A DNA stretch of 64,000 bases from Antitrichia curtipendula (lineage: Eukaryota; Streptophyta; Bryopsida; Hypnales; Leucodontaceae): assembly GCA_951230915.1 (NCBI GenBank), contig OX579639.1:16616001-16680000 (forward strand), given 5' to 3'. The translations under genes and the position numbers were made by a program. Of this stretch, positions 21,337 through 33,124 are shown piece after piece. Positions within the stretch are counted from its first letter, which is position 1, and every line of letters begins with the position of its first letter. The notes under the pieces are model-generated. The model did not search any database and had not been told where the DNA came from. It worked only from the letters and a program-made list of their open reading frames with translations.

Positions 21337-24300
21337 CTAAAATTCTTCTCGTGTGAGTAAATTCTCTTCTTCAGACAACTCAACTGCGCCCACAAGATTA
21401 ACAGTCTCCAATGGGGCTGGCAACCTGCCAGGAGCAGTCAATCCTGTGGTCTCACGCGTAGTGGTAATGAAGGCATCGGCAATCTCCACTACTTCACGCT
21501 TTGCTCTCGCCTCTTTGTGTAATACAACCTTCCACCCAGGTTGCTCGACAACATCTGAAAAAAAGACTTGTGTGGCCTGACTTGGAAATATGAAAGGGTC
21601 CGCCAGACGAGGCAATTTATGCCGGAAGTTCACCACGAGGAATTCAGACTCATCTCTGGTATATGTAGGATTCCTTCGATTATCTTGGGGCTTCACCCAC
21701 TCACAACGCAAAAGAATGATTTGCGTATGCAGTGCTCCATAATCCAATAGTAATATGTCCTTCAGGACGCCCACGTAGTTCACTGTCACATTAGAGGCAC
21801 TTTCTGCACTTTCTGATGACAATTCAAACGTGGAAGCTACCCCGCTATTGTAACTTAGCAATCGAGCTGTCACTTCTTCTTCCACTCGAAAGTGGTTACC
21901 GAAAGCTCTAACCCGTGCATATCGGGTTGCACGTTGTGATGGCTTCCAGCTCAACAAGAAACAATCCACATCGTCTGAGTTAGTAAAGCCATTTCAGACT
22001 GAAGGACGCTGCTCTGAATCCACTCCGCCAACGAAGGGCTGGACGCGTTTGACAGGTTTAGGCCCTTCCACTGCCTGCACACACGTACAATTATATGGCG
22101 TTTAGGGAGGAACCCAGCCCTTGATGAATATGCACAAGATTATTTTTCGGGTGCAATCCCATCAGGAAAAAAATGTGACTCCACGGCGACTTCCATGACT
22201 TCCACGTGACTACATTTACTCAACTTACAGTTGCGTCAAGGTAATGACTGACAATAAGGACGCCTCTGCGACTACTGCGTGACTTTGAAGGGGCTAATAC
22301 GTGTTCCAAAAGCAGAGAGTTTCAAAACAACTACGGAATAGTAGTTCTAAGGTGGAAACGCTGGCATACTCTACAAGACTAACACAATGGCTTTGGGTCA
22401 CGAACTTACTCATACAGATCCTGCATGGCTGATACATTTGTGAGTACATAATTGTGCGCTATATCTCGGAGCTCGGAGCTCATGAGATATGGCTTGCCAG
22501 CGCCTTGGAGCACTTCCTCTGCATCGCCATACTCTTCGTCTTCATCCCAGACTCGTCTGTGCGTGGCCTCAAATTTGTGGATGTGCTCTGTGATAAAGCC
22601 CATACACTCGTCTTTTAGGTATCCCTCTGCCATGCATGCTTCCGGTCGTGCCATATTGCGGACGTGGTTTTTGAGGACTTTCATATACCGTTCCACCGGA
22701 TACATCCAACGTGCGCTTACTGGGCCACAAAGGTCAAGTTCTTTTGCTAGATGGTAGGGCAAATGGGTCATGATGTCAAAAAAGGAGGGTGGGAATTCAA
22801 TCTCCAAGAGTGCCATGCTTTCAGCCACATCTGCCTCAAGTGATGGGAATTCCGCCGGATTGTACACTTTTGTGCAAAGGCGTCAAAACACTTTGCACAT
22901 TCTCATGACAGCCATTCTTGGCCCTTTCTGCATGAGTCCACGAAGAGCAAGTGGCAAGGCTTGCTGCATTAGTATATGATAATCATGTGACTTCAGTCCC
23001 CCAAAGTTCTTCTTCCGGATGCACTTCCCCAAGTCAGAAGAGTACCCGCTTGGCGTCTTTAGTGACTGCAGACAACGAGCAAACCTCTCGAACTCATCTT
23101 CAGTGAGAACATATGTTGCTCTAGGCTTGACCATCTTCCCCGGCTTGCGCGGGTTCGGGGTCAACCATAGATGTCTTCTGATATTACGCCTCTGCAAGTC
23201 TCTGCGGACCTTAACGGTGTCTTTCTTTCCTGAAATCATTTTCAAAAAGTTTTTTGCTAGATTCATTTCGCAATGCATGAGGTCTAGTGTGTACCGAATG
23301 AGTAGATCCTGCCAAGTGAGCATTCATCACATGCAATCAATGTCTATAAGCATTTTCTCATTGCATATTAGCGCTACTGGTTGAGAATTAAGGGACTCTA
23401 TCCGAAGGAATTCACATTGCTACAAGACTTGGCAGGAGAAGGTCTCATTCATGATTAAGGTAGGTGGACTCTTCCCTCTGACTCACATGCAGGACTAGTC
23501 GCACGCTAGTCAGGGGACGTGTCATTGTTTCTACTTTGATACTAGAAAGTGGCTTCTGCGCGACTTTGCTGTAGCGTCAAAGTCATGCTCAAGTAATTTT
23601 TTCGGGGGGTTTATAGGCAGAGTCATATTGCACACCTTCCAATACGGGAGTCGATGGAGAATGCTCATCCTCTTCACGCCGTGCAATTTTGACGGGTCTC
23701 CACTTGAGCCTTCTCTATTTCCAGCACATTCCCACGCCAAGTACTCCGTTGCGTGTAGCATTTGCTGCTCTACAGTAACCGCACGAGGTTTTGGACGATC
23801 CTCAATGGCGCCATTGAAGTGGTCCTTCATTTCTGCAGACCTGTAAGGATGTTCTGGAGGCAACCACCGCCGAGTCCCAGTATACGTTTGCTTCCCGAGC
23901 TCTACGGAGTGCTCAGCATCTAAATCCACACTGCAACATGGACACGCTGCATAGCCTTGGTGGGAGAAACCTCCTACCGTGCCATAGCTTGGAAAATCAT
24001 GAATGGTCCACAACAACATGGCGCGCAGCTGGAATGCCCTAGCCCCACGCTCACGTGTGACATCATAAGCAGGTACTCGGCCCCACAACTCTAACAATTC
24101 ATCTACTAGTGGCTCCAAATAGACGTCGAATGTCTTGGATGTGACAGACTCCCTGCCAGGAATTAGTAGAGCTAACATCATGAAAAACTTTTTTGTGCTC
24201 AACCAAGGGGGGAGGTTGTAATTGAGCAAAAGTACTGGCCATGTTGACCACGAAGAGCGACTTTGTTTGAAAGGATTGACTCCATCCGCTGCAAGGGTGA

Positions 24301-25485
24301 GGTGAACATTTCGAGGGTCAACTACAAACGTTGGATCTACATTTTCATGGAAGTGTCGCCAAGCCTTCGAGTCACATGGGTGTCTGATAAGTCCGTCTCC
24401 GCCTTCCCGATCGCTTCGGTTCTCAGAGTGCCAAACCATCAACTTCGAAATCGCTGGACTACGATACATTCTCTGAAGTCGTGGAATAATCGGAAAGTGA
24501 CGAAGACCTTTCACTAGTAGAGCTCGTCCACTTTCATCTTTGTATCTACGCCCTCCACACTTTGGACAACGAAGCTCATTCTCATGTTGTCCACGGAAGA
24601 GGACACAACCTTTTTCGCAAGCGTGTATGGTCTTGTAACTCAACCCCAACTTGGTGGTAAGTGTCTTTGCAGCATGGTACGTTTTGGGCAAAGTATTTCC
24701 CGGTGGAAGAATGTGGAGGTGTAGAAGGCTGAATAGCTCATTTGCACCATGATTGCTCACCCCATGAACTGTACAAAGATTCATAAGCAACACCGTGGCT
24801 GCCAACTTGCTGGCCCTGGACTCATTGTATAACAACTCCAAGGAATTCTCGAGCACTGCGCCATCAAACTGGGAGCTTTGCTCGTTGCCATCCACAAACG
24901 TGTGGCCAGGACCTGGTGCGTCCCGACATTCCTCAGCCTCCGTGCCTTCCTGGGGTTCCGCTTCCATTGCATCCTCGTGGATTGAGTCGGCAATCTCAAA
25001 AGCATCTGTAACCTCATGACGAATTCTCTCTTCTGAAGATTCTTGATAAATGTCTTCGTGCGACGCTTGTCCTAGAATCCCAAGCGTATCAACATCCGCA
25101 TCAACCATGTTAGGTCCTCTGCCATCAGCTTCCACTGTGACTTCTGGCTCTATGGCCCAAAATTCTGCATTCCACTCGTCGTCTGAGGAGTCGCGAGGGC
25201 CAGGTCCCCTCCAAATACGGCAATTTTGATCTCTGCCGTTCTAATCAGGTGGTCCCTCACAGTGCGTACAAGCAACCTCCTGCGGCCCCGACACTTAGTG
25301 CACGGACATGAAAGTCTTTTTAAATTGTATTCTACAGCCCTTTGATGCTCTCGAATCCAAAGCCGGTCGTCGCGAAGTCGTTGCCTACGGGAATCCGAGA
25401 GGGGCAATCTGGAAGGGATCATTGTACTCCTAATTAACTGATTTACAATGCCAACCGGTAGCTGCCAAGTATGCAAGCACGACAT
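21337..25485 (-). pseudogene. CACTA TNP2-type transposase (broken)
   Basis: Three exons read on the minus strand: 25485-23636, 23308-22410 and 22074-21337, with splice sites AAG/GTGTGC..GGCAG/GAT and TATGA/GTAAGT..TGCAG/GCAG that keep phase. Exon 1 starts with a transposase-associated zinc-binding segment (SCPCTKCRGRRRLLV..VRDHL), then the Transposase_21 core: CPKCGGRRYKDE, LTLAADGVNPFKQSRSSWS, LNYNLPPWLSTKKFF, LLWTIHDFPSYGTVGGFS and CPCC. Exon 2 continues LLIRYTLDLMHCEMNLAKNF and the DUF4218 region with FPPSFFDIMTHLPYHLA and RWMYPVERYMK. Exon 3 holds a DUF4216-like region (HFRVEEEV..LLSYNSGV; DVVEQPGWKVVLHKE). It would cut and join the element by a DDE-type reaction in the nucleus. Three lesions are visible: a 1-nt frameshift near 25,243, an in-frame TGA at 22885-22883 (CGA would fit) and a 1-nt loss in an A run near 21,992. 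The start ATG at 25485 is tentative. Confidence 0.9.
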
Positions 25486-28153
25486 CAGTTCATGTTCTTG
25501 TCTGAAAGTCTAGAGTGCCATGAATAAACAAGACTACGCCATGACTAGACGACTTCAACCCCACTTGAGAATGAATTGAACATCGGAATCCGACACTGCT
25601 TAATTACTCGAAGAAGTCGTGTAAAAGTCACGACTTCCTGCCAGAGGTGGTCATGACTCTTGAATGACTATAACACGACTGAGAACAGTGTTCATGGCAG
25701 TAGAGTACAAGATAGGATGGCGTGCCTAATTCTGGAACCCGCAACAAGTTACAATATTATTTGCGGTTACAATTCTCATTTTTGAAGGCAATTACTCTGA
25801 ACACCACAAGCTCCCAGCTACTAGAAGTCGGACGTTGCAAACCCAAGGTTGCAGCTTCAAAAACTTCACACACTTTGAAGGAACACAACAACGGAAATAG
25901 TTTTCCTTGTTCATTAATGTTGATCCCATACTAACTCATACCATGAGACTATTTTCCAATACTTAAGTACAAACATGCAATGGAATACCTACGACACTTA
26001 TGGTGACCCCTTCCAATGACAATGCATCTGGAGACCATTGATGCTCTCGGCACCCACATCACGAGTTCAGGACTCAACATTCTTCACCTCTAAAAACAAT
26101 GGTGCGGCTATGATCACTTTACGCTTTACAATCCTAGTGTGTTCGACTCTTACGATGTCCTATATAATGTTTGTGGGGCCGGGAATGATTGCTGGTGACC
26201 CTCGAGCGTCTTCAGGAATGCAGCCTACTGGATCCCACCTGCGCAGATCGAGGACAAAGGACTTGGTTGCATTAGTACGTCCAATGCAAACCAATTCAAG
26301 ATAGTAGTGTCTTGGGTACGACAGCCAAAAATTGGAAAGGAGATACTGTGCCTATGCAATGTACTTCTCCCTCGATTTTGGATAATGTTGATCCTAAACT
26401 AAGAAGGACGGCCACAATTGCAGGACCGAGAATGCCATACATAGGGTTAGCCAACAATTTTTTCCACAGTAGGAGCCCAAACTTGACTGACAAAATGTCA
26501 CAGCCTGATTGGGTTAGTTACACAAGTTTTGGCTGGAAGGAATCACACAGGGGTCTTCTTCAGCTTGGTATTCTAATTCACGTGCGCGGATCCATGAACC
26601 AATATGGTTTAGTTTCTTGTGTCCGCATACAACACTAAAGCCCTGTGTGCCGTCGACAAGGCCCTCCATGAACTTGCATCTCCCAAATTGCCAGAATTCT
26701 GAGCAACAAGTGCTGACTCTGGATCTACCGAATTCTGGTCAGATTTCGAGAGCGGTTATGAAGATCATGACTACGTGGTAAGTCATACTTTCCACCTGTA
26801 CTGTGCCTACCGCTAAAGCAAGGATATATGACCATATGTCCTAGGCTGTCAAATCCAAAGTAAAGCGGAACTAACGGCCGTATCTTGAAATTAATGTTCA
26901 ACCGCCAACTGAAGCCGACCTCATCATGCCCACGACCTGACCTTAGTATTTGCACTTACAAACGACGGACCTGCCTCACTTGGGTCCACTTTTGTCTTCC
27001 ACTGAGTTGAAACACATTTCAACGCCTCAGTTGTTGGCTTGCCTCGCAATGCAAGTCCTCAACTGCATGTCTGTGTTTCGATCAAGCCTATATTGTGCAT
27101 GTTATTGTTCACTTGCAGGCAGAAATAGGCCACGGAGGGGAGAAGTAGAGAGACGCGACGCACCTGCGCTTGTAGTCGCTGTGGACGCCTTCACCTGCAA
27201 AGTAGAAGCAGGGACTCCACGCCGAACAGTCCGCCTCACCCAAAGACAGAGTACGAGCTCTTACGGGACAAGAACAAGGCCATTATGGAGAAAGCGTTGG
27301 CACCGGTGCTCATTGCCAAAGCTGCATTGTAAGTCAATCTTGCCCGCTCTTCCTCCACGTGACTAATTGTAGGTGGTCTGCAAAACTACACTACACAGGC
27401 GTTCATGTAGGAAGATTTGTATCTGTGTTGTTCCCCTGCTATATGTCCCTCGTATTTGTGGAGTCAAAGGCCGTGATTGAAAAGCAGTCGTGTAACATGA
27501 GCGGCATTGAAATTATATAGAACTTCAGAAGCTGTGGTAAACTTGGTACTCAATCTCCAAATTGGCGGCGGCCTAGGGTTTAGCGCCGACCTCTCATTAA
27601 TTTGGGCTCCTTTTTCAAGAGAAGTCACGTTGTAGTCGAGCTCAAGTAATTGGCAAGTCGTGAGACAGTAATGATCCGAAGCCGCGAACTACGTCGAGTC
27701 ATTCGGTAGTCGAGGAGAAGCAATGTTGTAGTCGTGTCATGCCCGTACTCGTCCGTTGTTCAAGTCATCACTGCCGACAGCCACGTGGAACTTCCTGGCG
27801 GTGTTGTCTTCCAGGACGAACACCGTTAGAGTCCCCCTCGAACCCTAACATAGTTCTATTGTGTTTGAAACCTCCCGCTGGTGTTTCGAGCGCTTATCCC
27901 GGTGTCCTCTTCCGTAAGTGTTTGCTGCATTTGCAAGTCCATCTGAGAAAGGGTTTTAGGGTATTCAACAGTGAGGTTTTGTTGCACCAGTGACACAGCG
28001 ATAGGAAAGAAGAAGAGAGTTGCCGTAGTCGTGGAAAAACAGGCCACGGAGCCTTCAGGGAGGGAACTTCGGCGGCGGGGCCTTCAAGGACGTGTTGGCA
28101 AGAAGAAGTGACCTCCGCGGCGTGGTGGAAAAGGAGCAACCACGAAGAGCGAG
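25486..28153. promoter_or_regulatory. Shared upstream region of the divergent CACTA genes
   Basis: About 2.7 kb between the two divergently read coding regions, with no convincing exon on either strand. It has TGACT-type words near 25,550-25,680, and telobox-like AGGGTTTAG or ACCCTAA words near 27,573, 27,840 and 27,950 that lie just upstream of the plus-strand gene. The promoters have not been located. Confidence 0.4.
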
Positions 28154-29380
28154 ATGAACAGCGGACGTGATTCTTCCTCTGAGGCCACGGAGTCCAATGA
28201 AGAGGCCATCGCCACAGGTATGATGAATCTTGCAATAGCTTGTTCCCATGCGCAGCAGCAATCCACCAAGGAAGTGGCTGCCGCAGGTAATTTGGCGTCC
28301 TATACTATTGCTTTGGGTTTAGGGTTCAGCAAAGGAAGAACAGGGATTTCTGCGGTCGATTCTGACCATGTTGGGCTACCCCGTCAGTGCCTTTCGTATG
28401 CAACTAATCATAGGAGGAAGTTGGAGACGCGGACTTGTAGGGTATGCAGCTAGAGCAACCACCAGAATTTTCAGTGACTTAAGCAGGACCTACCATCCCA
28501 CTCTGTATGTGCAGGTTTACGAAGACAGGTCGACTCCAGCGACAAGGAGATCCCTCAGTCCAAACCTCTCCTAGATAGGAGGACAAAGAGGAAGAGAATC
28601 CCAACCAAGGTACAATCGCCAATTCGTTATGTGCCTTCAAGACCTGTAGCACAGAAGAAGGCACTGGGAGGTGTCGAATATGGAGGCTCCTATTGGGTTC
28701 CTGGGCATTACGTCCCACGGGAATCCGCACCCGCATCACCTGCTTGGTCTGCTGGTCCGCCACCGGCTTATCCAGGTTCTTGGAGTGACGCACCGTTTGC
28801 AGGCTCATTCGAGGCCGATGACCGATTTACTAGGCGGAAGAGGAAGGTCGCGTACGAACAGGGAAGTCGAGAGCGCGTGACCTCCGGACGCAAGCCCAAT
28901 CGTGTATTCATTTCCGAGAGCGGTGAAATGGATGCTGGATGCGAAGTGAAGAATGCATGGGATGCAGCAGTCCGTGATCTAGTACCGAAAATTCTAGATA
29001 TGAGCGTTGTAGAGTGGTCTAAGCAACATCCGTCCGCAGTGGACAAACTGAGATCGCAATTGGACAAAGAATTTGAGTATTTGGGGAATCCCCTGAGCAT
29101 GTTGGGCTTCCAAACGGCCGTTACAAGATCCATGAAGTCGGAGAGATCTCGATTGAAGGCAAAGTACCTGGGCAGCAAGGAAGATTGCCCAATTCACATT
29201 GACGAGGACCAGTGGAATAGGTTGATTGAATACTGGAAGACTCCGTCCCAACAGATGAAGGCCAAGAAAATGTCGGCTGCGAGACACAGCGTCAAAAACT
29301 TCACGCAGCTGGGGAGGAAGGGCAGAGCTGGGAAGGAAGCTGAGATTGTGAGGTCCCTAATGGGTAGCTACCGCCGTTGA
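28154..29380 (+). CDS. Ptta/En/Spm (Transposase_24-like) accessory protein
   Basis: Two exons, 28154-28286 and 28515-29380, joined by CCGCAG/GTAATT..TGTGCAG/GT, give an open frame of 332 codons ending at TGA 29378-29380. The N-terminal part is Ser/Glu-rich (MNSGRDSSSEATESNEE). A basic RRTKRKR run resembles a nuclear signal and is followed by a Gly/Pro/Tyr-rich stretch. The second half (about residues 190-320) matches the plant Ptta/En/Spm transposase layout: a helical region with QLDKEFEYLGNPLS, then the DEDQWNRLIEYWKTP motif, and GRKGRAGKEAEI at the end. In other CACTA elements such proteins bind subterminal repeats and help TNP2; that role is inferred here. The frame is intact, unlike the neighbouring genes. 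An alternative is that it is the first part of a longer gene that continues into 30259-33124. Confidence 0.7.
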
Positions 29381-29964
29381 GTTTCTTAGTGAGCTTGTAT
29401 TTTTGTCTTTTCTCACTTGCATGCGTGTGAAGTTTGTGGTGGGCATAATCGTGGCCCTCGACCACTAATTTGGGTTCTGTGGTCATGTGGTAGAGGGAGG
29501 GCAGGGAGACGAGTCCATGCATCACGGACATTGCTGATGGCATGCGGGGTATTAGAGGAGATGCCGAGGGGACGACGGTGAGTCTCTAAAAGGCTTCGTA
29601 TAGTATAGTATTATATTAATTTTGTCACTTATTTCTAGAGAAGAAAGCGATTTGCCTCTGTGCAATGCATAGGCAGTCCTTCCATGTATGACTCATGAAA
29701 CTGGTTTGGGATGTTAGTGTGCTAGAAGTATCAAAGTCACATGGAAGTCATGACTTCATTTCATCGCGACTTTACCATGACTAGTGTTTGACATTAGAGT
29801 GACTTCCTCGCGACTTTTCCATGATTGGGGCTTGACAGTAGTGTGACTTCCTCGTGACTTTGCCATGACTTGGGCTTGACATTATAGTGACTTCACCGCA
29901 ACTCCTATGATGCCAGCCTGCTGGTTGTTTTAAAGTGTTCTGCCCGTTCTATTAGTATTTGCAT
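29381..29964. other. Spacer between the two plus-strand CACTA reading regions
   Basis: Contains runs of TGACTTCCTCGCGACTTT and CATGACT words at about 29,730-29,910, the same words found in the subterminal regions, but no convincing exon. Confidence 0.4.
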
Positions 29965-30252
29965 TCAGCATAGAGTCATTTCCATATGAAAGTTGCACGA
30001 GTGGTCGAATGTGTTATTCCGTGATTCCCTTGTACTGGAGGTGGGAGGAGGGGGTGCAGGAGGTTGAAAACTTGTGCTTCCATTGCAAATGTGAGCGCTT
30101 ATCCCGATGTCCCATGAGGGGACTAGCATTGGCAATTCAGTTCGTGGCTGGACGCTAGCCATGTCCACCGTGTTCATATTCTTCTGCATCTTTAAAAACG
30201 TTTTGACCTCTGACATGCTTGACTTAAGTTCTCGTGTGCATTGTGCCACTTC
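29965..30252 (-). pseudogene. Minus-strand coding-like segment inside the CACTA element
   Basis: Read on the minus strand, about 90 codons are open and protein-like: a helical CTRELKSSMSEVKTFLKMQK segment, then NTVDMASVQPRTELPMLVPS and a proline/serine-rich tail (PPAPPPPTSS). It is preceded on the minus strand by TGTAG/GAAG, which could be an acceptor. It has no ATG of its own apart from internal ones and no partner exon was found. It may be a captured gene fragment or an exon of an unrecognised minus-strand gene. Confidence 0.3.
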
Positions 30253-30258
30253 CTACAG

Positions 30259-33124
30259 GTGGTGCCTGCGGGTGATATGACTCGTTGGTCGCAGTTGGAC
30301 AACTAGAAGAAAGATGTCGACCAGAAGTTCACTCAAGTCATGGCAACGTCGAGTGTGACGTCAGACGCTGTTGAACATCTACGGCGCATGTTTCAGAAGT
30401 ACACAGAGACATCACCGCATTGCGACAGTGGAAGTCCATCCATTGCACACTCTGCCTTGGAAAATGAGGAGTCCGCAGGGTTACCAAAGGGAGAAGCGCC
30501 TGGGACCCTTCCAAACTCAAAGAAGAAAGTGGCGCAGATGAAGACTGTGATGCAGAAGACTTTGACAGCGCCCTTGAAGAAGTCGGAGGCAATGTCATAG
30601 GCCGTCTCTTGCCGTGAAGCCACTCAGTTGGCACCAGCTGCAAACATCACCATCTCATCAGAATCCGACCTTGATATCCGCAATGTTGTAGCCCCACTAC
30701 CCGGGCTGGTCTCACAGGAGTGGAAGGTAGTGGGAAGGGGGCCCAACTCCCCTGACCTAGCCGACGAGATGGTAGCCCCTGCAATTATCTTGGAGGGGCC
30801 AATGACCACATGCTCGGTCGTCGCAGCAGTCGCCCCGGCCAGCCCACCAACATTACAGAGAGGCTTGGATGAAGTCCAAGGAGACACACCGGTAGATGGC
30901 ACTACGCCTAAATCGGGTAGTCCAAGCCACGAAGATAGTCACGAGAAGAAGGGTGGTGACGAATCCGGAACTGCAGAGCAAGGCGCCGAGCCGATGGCGA
31001 CGACTTCCACAGATGAACCGGTGGAAGAACTTGTGAAGTCCCCAGCTGCAGCAAGAATTTCCGGCGAGCCCGGTCAGAGAAAGGCGCGGAGGCCTGCGAA
31101 GTCTCCCGCAAAGGTAGTGATTGCCTCCGCCGACGTCACTAATTCTGGGGTGCATGGGTTCGTGCCTGTGAAGTGTCTGAGGGACATAGTGAGCAAGTTC
31201 AAAGGTGCAAGTACTGACGGGAGGGTGAAGCTTGTTATTTTTAATGTGCATGGTACCCTTGTGGATTGCAGTCTGCTTACTGCCAAGAATCCAATAAGGA
31301 AAATACAACCAACCGTGAAAACGCAAGTTAGAAGGATAGTATTCCGACTGTGGCTGAAACCCTTTTTAGCCAGATGCTTCATTCACTTCCGTGTAGGTTT
31401 TTGGAGCAGCAGCAGCGCTTCCTACATGGAGGATGTTGTCCCTACCATGCTTACTAGACTGAAGGGGTGTCTGAATCCTACGCCTCTGTTTTCCTAGTCA
31501 TCTAAATCAGATGAAATCCATGAGCTTACAGATGCAACAGAAGTAGGGGGGGAGAAAAACCTGTCTGCAGTGTATGCAAAGTGGCCTGCTTTCAGCGATG
31601 CAAATACTGTAATTGTAGATAGTAAGAGTTGTCGGGTAGCTTGCAACCCAGATGCCAATGTTCTAACAATAGTGCCGTTCTATGTGAAGTGGCTTCTATC
31701 CTTGACTGACGACAAAGACTACCTAAAGTGTTACTTGTGGCCAGTTTTGGAGGCGCTATGGAAATGTCCAAACATCACTTCATTTCGTGCAGAGTACCCA
31801 CAAATTGTGACCGAATCAATGGCTGAAATGCTTCGAAAACGCAGAAGTTGCTCACCCTATGCATTTCTGGATAGTGTTTCAGGTGAGGGGACTCGCAAAC
31901 CTCGAGGTTGCGCGAAGAGAGCGTCCCCTCACCGTCATTTCACTAGCAACTCTAACAATCTAATTATGTGTGTGTAGGTAAAACCACAAAAATGGGAAAC
32001 GCGCAGCAAGGCAATATCGGCCGTGGAGAAGAAGCGTGAACTTCCTGTGAAGAAGGTTTTTTTTAAACCCTTATGATTTTTATGCCTTGCCATCCTGCTT
32101 CTAACTTCTCAGTCATGCCATCATTGCGCCATAGTCGCCCCTAAGTCACATGAATGACCGCCACTAACTGGAAGTCGTCTTGTAGTCATCCGTAAGTCAC
32201 GTGAATGACCGCCACTGTCTGGAAGTCGTCTTGTAGTCATGGTCAATTCGGTAGTAGTTAGAGGGCCACGCCTTTAAGATAGTTTGGATGGATTGTATAT
32301 TTGATCTGTCATGGAAGAGGTTCGTGAAGGTGTCAGTAAACCGCTATAGTGACAGTCTTGTTCTATAACTTCGTTGTTGTATGGTTCAGCCCATTTGTCA
32401 AATGAAGTCGTGAGGTAGTTAGAGTTTCAATCGTGTTTCTTCCAATCACCAATTTGTGAATAGAAAATTTCAGATGCACTGGAGTTGCTTTTGTATTTCA
32501 GTGCAGTTGAATAAGCTGTGGTGGTCGGTTAATCCGCTTGTACATGGCCAACTATAGTAGTAGCCCTTGCAACAATGTAGCCTATATTTTTGGCGTATAG
32601 GAGATGCAAGTGATCCTTCAATGAGTATCGGAACTGAATTTTCTAAAGTCGTGGTTTGCGTCTTTGAAATTATGTGCTTCTAGTCATTCAAGTAGGCGGT
32701 AGTCATGCTAGAGTTGTCGTGCCCTAGACGTCACGGTCCAGTCATTTGAATGTCATGTGCAAGTGCTGGGCAAAGGTACCATGAACCTGGTGTTGGAAGA
32801 ATCATGCCACCTTGCAACCCTCTGACTTCAATGCCTTGTCTTTATTGTATGCAGGAATTCAAAATGGGCGACGAAGTATTCCTCATCAACCCGCAAGCCC
32901 AAAGGCAAAAAGTGGCTACAGGCACGATTAGTGGGATTGCAGGGGAGGCAAAGTTCCACTTTCGTGAGATACCTGCGTCATGGTTCAAAGTGGATGTACG
33001 TGACGTTTTAGAGTCTAAGGTGGCGCTGATGTACCCCAATGAGCAAGCGGAGCACACGGAAATCCAACATGCAAAGGGAGGCCCAGTACTTTGGTCTGCG
33101 AAGTATATGAAGCATGCCGTTTGA
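30259..33124 (+). pseudogene. Fusion gene: HAD/FCP1-like domain plus TNP1/En/Spm-like domain
   Basis: One frame runs from an acceptor at 30258/30259 to about 31882, interrupted only by TAG at 30304, 30598 and 31495; CAG at each would restore glutamine. The first part is helical, then acidic and Ala/Pro-rich with a basic RKARRPAKSPAK run. From about 31160 it resembles FCP1/NIF-type HAD phosphatases: KLVIFNVHGTLVD in place of the DxDx(T/V) nucleophile loop, then FLARCFIHFRVGFWSSS, AFSDANTVIVDSKSCRVACNP, and YLKCYLWPVLEALWKC. The nucleophile Asp is Asn, so catalysis is unlikely. An exon at 31978-32055 (AVEKKRELPVKK) and a last exon at 32855-33124 follow; the last encodes a TNP1/En/Spm-like domain (GDEVFLINP, KVATGTISGI, WFKVDVRDVLE, GPVLWSAKYMK). 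The join at 31883-31977 does not keep phase as written, so the model is incomplete. Confidence 0.65.

Noticed and set aside
28768..29178. 136-codon minus-strand open frame
   Set aside because: It is antisense to the Transposase_24-like exon, which has a clear domain match and splice context.
30853..31326. 157-codon minus-strand open frame
   Set aside because: It lies antisense to the HAD-like fusion gene and has no motif of its own.
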